Below are positions 5,541-9,834 of a stretch of 9,834 nt of DNA, piece after piece. The position numbers and the translations under genes were made by a program. The notes under the pieces are model-generated. The model saw nothing but the letters and a program-made list of their open reading frames with translations, had not been told where the DNA came from and made no database searches. How positions within the stretch are numbered: the first letter of the stretch is position 1; every line of letters starts with the position of its first letter. The stretch is from an uncultured Oscillospiraceae bacterium (lineage in GTDB: Bacteria; Bacillota; Clostridia; Oscillospirales; Ruminococcaceae). Location of the stretch: contig URFD01000060.1 of the NCBI GenBank assembly GCA_900547015.1, positions 1 through 9,834 of the forward strand, written 5' to 3'.

Positions 5541-6982
5541 TAATAGGTGTCCAGCGGAGGCTGAACGGAATCCGGCAGCGGACAGCTGTATTTGCCGCCG
5601 TTGCGGGCAAGCACCTCCTGCTTGGCTGCCTCCATGACCTCCGGGCGGTGCTTGGTGCGGATGGCTGCCAGAGCCAGCACCTGAGCCGCTGTCAGGATGC
5701 CCTTGTGAGAAATCGGGCTGCACGCCTGTGCTGTCATCTGCCAGGTGTGTCCGACATTTCCTACGCAGGCGCAGGCCACATTCAGGTTCATGGTTGGAGC
5801 TGCAAAGCCGACATCGCCCACATCGGTGGAACCGCACTCAAGTGCAAGGTGGCTGCCATCAAACGGATGAACCTCGCTGTCCAGCGGTTTTTCCAGAATT
5901 TCTTCCAGACGCTCCGCTCCATACTCGTCCGCAATCTTTCGATGAATCGCCTTGGTTGTCTCCTCGTCGTAGCTTTGCAGGAACTGCCGTGCCAGTGCGT
6001 AGTCCGACTCATCCCATTCGGGAGCCCCTACCTCCTGAAGGCACTCGTCCGCAACCTCTGCCAATGCTCGGTTTGGCACATACTCGGTGAATGCCATCGC
6101 CAGCTCATAGCTGGACTGGGTACCGGTCATCAATGCTGCGCCCTTGGCAACATCCGCTACCCGGTCCAACAGCTCCCGCAGCTGGTAGGAAAACGGCGCC
6201 CGAATCTCGTAGCGAACCGTTGCGCGGTCCTGCACCACATTCGGGGAGGTTCCGCCCGCATCGATATAGGCATAGTGGATTCTAACCTCGGGCAGAACGT
6301 GCTCTCTCAGGTAGTTGCAGCCGACACTCATCAGCTCCACTGCATCCAGCGCACTGCGTCCCATGTGAGGGGAAGCTCCGGCGTGGCTGGTTCTTCCTTT
6401 AAAGTGGAAGTTTGCGCCGATGATTGCATTGGACTGAACCCATTCTACTGCGTTGTGGGTGCTTGGATGCCAAGTGTAGATAAAGTCGACCCCATCAAAC
6501 AGGCCGGCACGCGCCATAAACTGCTTGGAGCCGGCGCCTTCCTCTGCCGGACAGCCAAAGTAAATCACTGTACCGTCCTCGTCCTGCTCCTCCAGATAGG
6601 CCTTGATTGCCAAAACTGCTCCCAACGCACCCGCGCCCAGAGAACAATGTCCGCATCCGTGGCCGTTGCCGCCCTGCTCGATCGGCTCTGCTGTCGGGGT
6701 TGCTGCCTTCTGGCTTAGGGACGAAAGGGCGTCGTACTCTCCCAAAATGCCCATTACAGGCTTTCCGCTGCCCTTGCTCCAGGTTGCGGTGAAGCAGGTC
6801 GGGATGCCTGCCAAGCCTTTCTGCACGGTAAATCCTTCCTCAGACAAGATATTGCACAGCAGGTCCGCGGACTGAAATTCATGATAGGCAAGCTCTGCAT
6901 ATTCCCAAATGCGGTCGTTGGCATCGAGGATGGTCTGTGCTTTTTCCCGGACAACCTTCCGGACAATCTCGAGATCTGTCAT
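5540..6982 (-). CDS. M20 family amidohydrolase, AbgB-like
   Basis: A cytosolic metal-dependent amidohydrolase/carboxypeptidase of peptidase family M20. Its 480 aa match the length of AbgB (p-aminobenzoyl-glutamate hydrolase subunit B), and the motifs GEYDALSSLSQ (81-91) and GNGHGCGH (105-112) are of that subgroup. Probable zinc ligands and catalytic residues are H108 and H112, the E147/E148 pair in AEEGAGSK, H172 in TWHP and H412 in GHTW. The insertion between about 185 and 300 (GRTSHAGASPHMGRSALDAV) is the M20 dimerisation domain. All expected residues are present. The natural substrate is uncertain: folate breakdown products or other N-acyl or aminobenzoyl amino acids. No abgA or abgT partner is in the window. 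AAAGGAG at 6998-6992 precedes the ATG by 9 nt. The gene is monocistronic or followed only by the remnant, and is divergent from the zinc-ribbon membrane protein gene. Confidence 0.9.
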   Translation of the reverse strand: MTDLEIVRKVVREKAQTILDANDRIWEYAELAYHEFQSADLLCNILSEEGFTVQKGLAGIPTCFTATWSKGSGKPVMGILGEYDALSSLSQKAATPTAEPIEQGGNGHGCGHCSLGAGALGAVLAIKAYLEEQDEDGTVIYFGCPAEEGAGSKQFMARAGLFDGVDFIYTWHPSTHNAVEWVQSNAIIGANFHFKGRTSHAGASPHMGRSALDAVELMSVGCNYLREHVLPEVRIHYAYIDAGGTSPNVVQDRATVRYEIRAPFSYQLRELLDRVADVAKGAALMTGTQSSYELAMAFTEYVPNRALAEVADECLQEVGAPEWDESDYALARQFLQSYDEETTKAIHRKIADEYGAERLEEILEKPLDSEVHPFDGSHLALECGSTDVGDVGFAAPTMNLNVACACVGNVGHTWQMTAQACSPISHKGILTAAQVLALAAIRTKHRPEVMEAAKQEVLARNGGKYSCPLPDSVQPPLDTY

Positions 6983-7051
6983 GGTTCACTTCTCCTTTAA
7001 AATGGTTTCATCTGCGACTGTGCATCGCTTCAAATGCCGCTGATAGCTCTA

Positions 7052-7095
7052 AGTATAGCGTTTTTTCTGTCAATATGAAACAGTTTTTCTGTCAA
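7052..7095 (-). promoter_or_regulatory. Candidate promoter and direct repeats upstream of the M20 gene
   Basis: On the minus strand a good -10 box TATACT lies at 7057-7052. A 17-bp spacer leads to a poor -35 (TTTCAT, 7080-7075), which suggests activator dependence. Two identical 12-bp direct repeats, TTGACAGAAAAA on the minus strand (7073-7062 and 7095-7084), are exactly 22 bp apart, about two helical turns. Such phasing fits a regulator bound twice on one DNA face. Neither TTGACA is at a proper distance from the -10. The binding protein is unknown. Confidence 0.4.
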
Positions 7096-7131
7096 AATTT
7101 TGCAGGATTTTTATAAAATATAAACAATCGA

Positions 7132-7160
7132 TGGATTTTTTCTCATGCTTATGCTATACT
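7132..7160 (+). promoter_or_regulatory. Promoter of the zinc-ribbon membrane protein gene
   Basis: An extended -10 TGC-TATACT (7152-7160) with a weak -35 TGGATT (7132-7137) at 17-bp spacing. Transcription would start near 7167 and give a leader of about 100 nt before the ATG at 7269. In that leader I see no convincing riboswitch or strong hairpin. Confidence 0.5.
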
Positions 7161-7268
7161 TTGGTTGCGATGGATTGGTCGTTTTAGCCGGAATGTTCGG
7201 GGAAAATCGATACAATGAAAAAAGCACAGCGGTCAGTTGACAGGGCCGCCTACTGATGAGGTGATAAA

Positions 7269-8597
7269 ATGGGAAATTCGTGGGGAGCTTCTATCGTTCT
7301 TGCATTTGCATGGTCTTGCATTTGGGGCTCCATTCTGACCGCCTACGCTCTGTCGTGGGATTTTGAATGGATGCGGCCGCGACTGTGGTACCACTACCTG
7401 AAAACCAAGCTAAACCGGGCAACGGATTTCTTTACCAACGCTTCGGGGGTTCCGCAGAAAATCCTCCAATCGTTTGAAGCGTTGTTGTCAGCGCTGGAAA
7501 CCGGAAGCCTGACAGAATCCACCAGCGCGGGACAGTCCTACCGAAAGAAAATCGAACAGGAACTCCGGCAACTGCGAAAAAACGGCATTGCGCACGAGAT
7601 TCGCATCATCTACCCGAAGCTGCCGGAGGAGTATGAGAAGAAGCGCGACTTCAAGCATTGGAGTGACGCCGGACGAGAATGGCGCGAAATCACAATGTTG
7701 GGCACGGTGCTAAACCGTTACCGCGATAAAAAGAGCGGGAAGGTTTTGTATGAGGATTTTTTCCCGCACGGCTCGGTTCTGCTCCGACAGTCCAGACATA
7801 TTCGACATGACGAGGTCGCCAGCAAAAACAGGAATGAGGAACAGCAGTTTTATGCTGAATACCAGAAGGTGACCTGCCCGAGCTGCGGCGCAGAGGTTTC
7901 CCTGACCGGCGACATCGCAACCTGTCCATACTGCGGCGGCTACATCAAAAGCGACTTCTTCGACTGGCAGACAGAGGAGTTTCTGATTTACCAAAATCCA
8001 AACCCAAACGTACTCAATCTCAAGCTGCTTATACCAACCATGATAGCGTTTTTTCTTCCGGCGATTCCATGCATCCGGTTCATCCACAATGACTACCTGA
8101 TGTTTGGCACTACCTTTGTCCTAACCCTTGTGGTCGGACTGTCGGTTTGGAGATGGATGGTCAAGCAGACCGAGGACGCGCATGGGTTGGAAGGACAGAT
8201 TGTCCGCTACGACGAAAGGGTGCTGGCTGTTGACCTCAGCGAAGCGCTGTTCGACACCGAAGCCACCGCAGATACACTGTTTTACAGCGTTGACAAAATC
8301 CGTCTGGAGGCCGTTGAGAACACCGACAAGAACACCACCATCACAGTGCAGGCGGTGCTGCACAAGTTGCTCCTTTCCAATCAGCGGTTCATCACCGGCA
8401 AAGATGAAAAGCTTCAGCTGAAGCTGTACCGCGCCCGATACCCGCAGCGTTTGAAATCCAAAGGACAAGCGGTCTTTCAGGAGAAGGAGTGTCCGCGCTG
8501 CGGCGCAAACTTTATGCCGGACCAGAACGGCTGCTGCTCCTATTGCGGGTATCAGCTTATGGTCGATAACTCCAAGTGGCGAATTGTGAAGGAATAA
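7269..8597 (+). CDS. Membrane protein with two zinc ribbons, function unknown
   Basis: A 442-aa protein I cannot assign to a named family. Residues 7-28 form an N-terminal membrane segment or anchor. A charged region follows (40-200), then a four-cysteine zinc ribbon, C203-x2-C206 and C219-x2-C222. Two further membrane segments lie at about 251-271 and 279-297, then a soluble domain (306-405), and a second ribbon near the C-terminus, C408-x2-C411 and C423-x2-C426. The arrangement of residues 140-235, ending in CPYCGGYI and a tryptophan, recalls Firmicutes proteins that join a Tim44-like domain to a zinc ribbon; this is a weak impression. GAGGTGAT (7258-7265), complementary to the 16S 3' end, lies just before the ATG. 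The gene is monocistronic, with its own promoter and terminator, and converges on the cas operon. A role in envelope or protein-quality functions would be a guess. Confidence 0.85.
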   Translation: MGNSWGASIVLAFAWSCIWGSILTAYALSWDFEWMRPRLWYHYLKTKLNRATDFFTNASGVPQKILQSFEALLSALETGSLTESTSAGQSYRKKIEQELRQLRKNGIAHEIRIIYPKLPEEYEKKRDFKHWSDAGREWREITMLGTVLNRYRDKKSGKVLYEDFFPHGSVLLRQSRHIRHDEVASKNRNEEQQFYAEYQKVTCPSCGAEVSLTGDIATCPYCGGYIKSDFFDWQTEEFLIYQNPNPNVLNLKLLIPTMIAFFLPAIPCIRFIHNDYLMFGTTFVLTLVVGLSVWRWMVKQTEDAHGLEGQIVRYDERVLAVDLSEALFDTEATADTLFYSVDKIRLEAVENTDKNTTITVQAVLHKLLLSNQRFITGKDEKLQLKLYRARYPQRLKSKGQAVFQEKECPRCGANFMPDQNGCCSYCGYQLMVDNSKWRIVKE

Positions 8598-8608
8598 AAA
8601 ATGCAGCA

Positions 8609-8645
8609 AACCCCCTCCGTATGATGATAACATACGGAGGGGGTT
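8609..8645. terminator. Terminator of the zinc-ribbon protein gene
   Basis: A perfect 15-bp GC-rich stem (8609-8623 and 8631-8645, core CCCCCTCCGTATG) with a 7-nt loop, 11 nt after the stop. GTTTC follows on the plus strand, and on the minus strand TGCTGCATTTTTT follows somewhat further away. It may therefore also catch transcripts that escape the cas terminator. Confidence 0.85.
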
Positions 8646-8684
8646 GTTTCATGGTGCGGCTATTCCAGTGGTCCACAATACTGA

Positions 8685-8725
8685 CAAAAACAGCCTAGCA
8701 CCTCCCAGTTGGGAGGTGCTAGGCT
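8685..8725 (-). terminator. Terminator of the cas operon
   Basis: A 16-bp perfect palindrome (8692-8707 and 8710-8725, arm AGCCTAGCACCTCCCA) with only two central bases, so the innermost pairs must open to form a loop. On the minus strand it is followed by GTTTTTG (T-run 8689-8685), the signature of intrinsic termination in the direction of cas7. It lies 39 nt beyond the cas7 stop and so closes the operon there. Confidence 0.88.
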
Positions 8726-8764
8726 AATCTTGCTTTTAGCAGGAATCCCTGCAAATCGATTCGA

Positions 8765-9652
8765 TTATCTCATGCGCGTACAGCTGACGCCTTCCGGGAG
8801 GTGTTCCTCATCCACGGTGACAGTGTAGTCGCTGTAAGCTCTTGGTGTTGTCACATCCGACTTGTGGGAAGCCTTGACCAAATCAAAAAGCTGATAGGCC
8901 GGCGCATTTCCCAGCTCGGAGTCATGGCGGAAAACAATCAGCTCCCGAACAGCCATTTTGCCCCGTGCAGCGGAGTGATCCAACTCAAACATATTCAGGA
9001 TTGCCTGCCAGAGCAGCTCCAAATCCTCCTCGGAAAATCCAGTGGTTTTACGGGCAAGATTTGCAGAAACATAACCCTCTGCCCGATACAGGCCGTAAGG
9101 CACAATATACTTTCGACCCATTTCTGTTCCCTTTTTCTCTGCGTCTGCTTCGGTAGTAATCGCAACACGGGTAATGGTAATCTCCTGAGGCATAATGGGG
9201 TCAACACTTCTGGCAAAGCCCAGCTGAACAGGACCACGCACCTGACCGCAGTTCAGTGCCCCTTTGACGAAGGTTGTCATAACTGCGCCGAAGGTTCGGA
9301 TGTCGAAAAAGTTCTCGCACATAAAATCCCGAAGCTTTCGATCCAGGTCTGCATCCTTTTTCTTTGCCTCCTTCAGCTTCTCAGGCTCAACACCTACATA
9401 ATCGCAAGCCTCAACATCGCTGCGATTCAGCGGAACTCCGTCCTTGACGTAGATGCGGTAACCGGGGACATCTTCCTTTACGGCCTCCACATAGTTGCGA
9501 ATCTTCCTCTTTAAGCAAACATCCGTTACCAGGCCGTAGCCGGTTTCCGGGTCGATTCGAGGCATATTGCCGGCATCCGGGTCACCGTTGGGGTTTCCGT
9601 TCTCCACATCGAAAAAAATCACAAATTCATAGCGGTTGGCAATGGTACCCAT
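8765..9652 (-). CDS. cas7: Type I-C CRISPR Cas7 (Csd2) backbone protein
   Basis: A 295-aa RAMP-type subunit that polymerises along the crRNA and forms the backbone of the type I-C Cascade complex. The N-terminal block FDVENGNPNGDPDAGNMPRI (14-33) and the following VTDVCLKRKIRN (42-53) are the Csd2 hallmark. The central DIRTFGAVM (117-125), RGPVQLGFARSVDPI (139-153) and the C-terminal strand ending in EGVSCTRMR also fit, at the family's usual length. AAAGGAGGAC within the end of cas8c supplies the ribosome binding site. The ATG follows the cas8c stop with no gap, so translation is probably coupled, matching the canonical order cas8c-cas7. Normally cas4, cas1 and cas2 follow; here a terminator does. 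The gene appears intact. Confidence 0.96.
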   Translation of the reverse strand: MGTIANRYEFVIFFDVENGNPNGDPDAGNMPRIDPETGYGLVTDVCLKRKIRNYVEAVKEDVPGYRIYVKDGVPLNRSDVEACDYVGVEPEKLKEAKKKDADLDRKLRDFMCENFFDIRTFGAVMTTFVKGALNCGQVRGPVQLGFARSVDPIMPQEITITRVAITTEADAEKKGTEMGRKYIVPYGLYRAEGYVSANLARKTTGFSEEDLELLWQAILNMFELDHSAARGKMAVRELIVFRHDSELGNAPAYQLFDLVKASHKSDVTTPRAYSDYTVTVDEEHLPEGVSCTRMR

Positions 9653-9834
9653 TTATTTGTCCTCCTTTTTAGTGAAGCGATATTGTCTCTGATGATAGTA
9701 ACCCAAGTAGAAAGATCCCTGTTCCGGCAGACTCAGGCGGACAGGATAGCTTTCGCCCAGAATTCCCATAATGGTGCTGACCTTACGGTCCAACACAGTC
9801 CGCAAGCCCATATCCAATTTTCGCAGATGCTTTT
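9653..9834 (-). CDS. cas8c: Type I-C CRISPR Cas8c (Csd1), C-terminal fragment
   Basis: Only the last 59 codons plus the stop lie in the window (frame from 9832 downward); the gene continues past the right edge. The end shows LPEQGSFYLGYYHQRQYRF followed by a charged tail. The GYYHQRQ motif close to the C-terminus is characteristic of Csd1/Cas8c, the large subunit of type I-C Cascade that recognises the PAM. Its position directly before cas7 agrees. The last codons contain the cas7 ribosome binding site. Whether the rest is intact cannot be judged here. Confidence 0.92.
   Translation of the reverse strand, partial: KHLRKLDMGLRTVLDRKVSTIMGILGESYPVRLSLPEQGSFYLGYYHQRQYRFTKKEDK

Noticed and set aside
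5648..6718. Long plus-strand frame opposite the M20 amidohydrolase gene
   Set aside because: It is an antisense shadow: the minus strand contains the complete M20 motif series and a clear ribosome binding site.
7215..7256. 13-codon ATG frame ending in TGATG overlap just upstream of the zinc-ribbon protein ribosome binding site, as a possible leader peptide
   Set aside because: No adequate ribosome binding site precedes it, and it has neither a run of one amino acid nor an attenuator hairpin after it.
8609..8725. The two neighbouring hairpins as CRISPR repeats of the adjacent cas system
   Set aside because: The two stems are unrelated in sequence, there is no third copy and no regular spacer; each is better explained as a terminator of one of the converging genes.
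8721..8740. GCTAA and TTAGC near the cas terminator as a further feo-type operator
   Set aside because: The two half-sites are in the opposite order and separated by 8 bp instead of 4, and no promoter is near.

Overview
The window looks like a chromosomal segment of a moderately GC-rich Gram-positive anaerobe of the class Clostridia, plausibly an Oscillospiraceae/Ruminococcaceae-type gut bacterium. This rests on strong AGGAGG-type ribosome binding sites, compact operons ending in GC-rich hairpins, tandem feoA genes in front of feoB, an AbgB-like M20 amidohydrolase and a type I-C cas operon. The taxonomic placement is inference; the window holds no rRNA or other marker.

Layout. Positions 1-190 are non-coding, with two 88% identical 49-bp repeats, each a hairpin followed by a ribosome-binding-site-like tail, around a third hairpin. 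The second copy forms the leader of a 572-aa ABC half-exporter (191-1909, +), which ends at a strong terminator (1935-1973). Positions 1975-5288 form a ferrous-iron uptake locus: feoA1 (2097-2306), feoA2 (2341-2562), an internal terminator, feoB (2654-4795) and a small DtxR/MntR-like winged-helix regulator (4832-5233), closed by a probably bidirectional terminator. Four copies of the palindrome TTAGC-N4-GCTAA (three exact, one with a single arm mismatch) lie only in front of feoA1 and feoB.

Positions 5289-5539 carry an unrecognised coding-like remnant on the minus strand. An M20 amidohydrolase follows on the minus strand (5540-6982). A divergent promoter region (6983-7268) separates it from a plus-strand membrane protein with two four-cysteine zinc ribbons (7269-8597). 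Two hairpin terminators (8609-8645 and 8685-8725) divide that gene from a converging minus-strand CRISPR-Cas operon: cas7/csd2 of type I-C (8765-9652) and the last 59 codons of cas8c/csd1 (9653 to the window end). No CRISPR array lies in the window, and the operon ends right after cas7, where cas4-cas1-cas2 normally follow.

How the parts work together. FeoB is the Fe(II) permease with a cytosolic G-protein domain, the FeoA proteins are its small SH3-like partners, and the DtxR-like protein encoded behind feoB is the natural candidate for binding the TTAGC-N4-GCTAA sites. By hand alignment that regulator lacks almost all canonical metal ligands of DtxR, so how this circuit senses iron is the most interesting open point. 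The cas genes encode parts of the type I-C Cascade complex. I see no functional link between the ABC exporter, the amidohydrolase or the zinc-ribbon protein and their neighbours.
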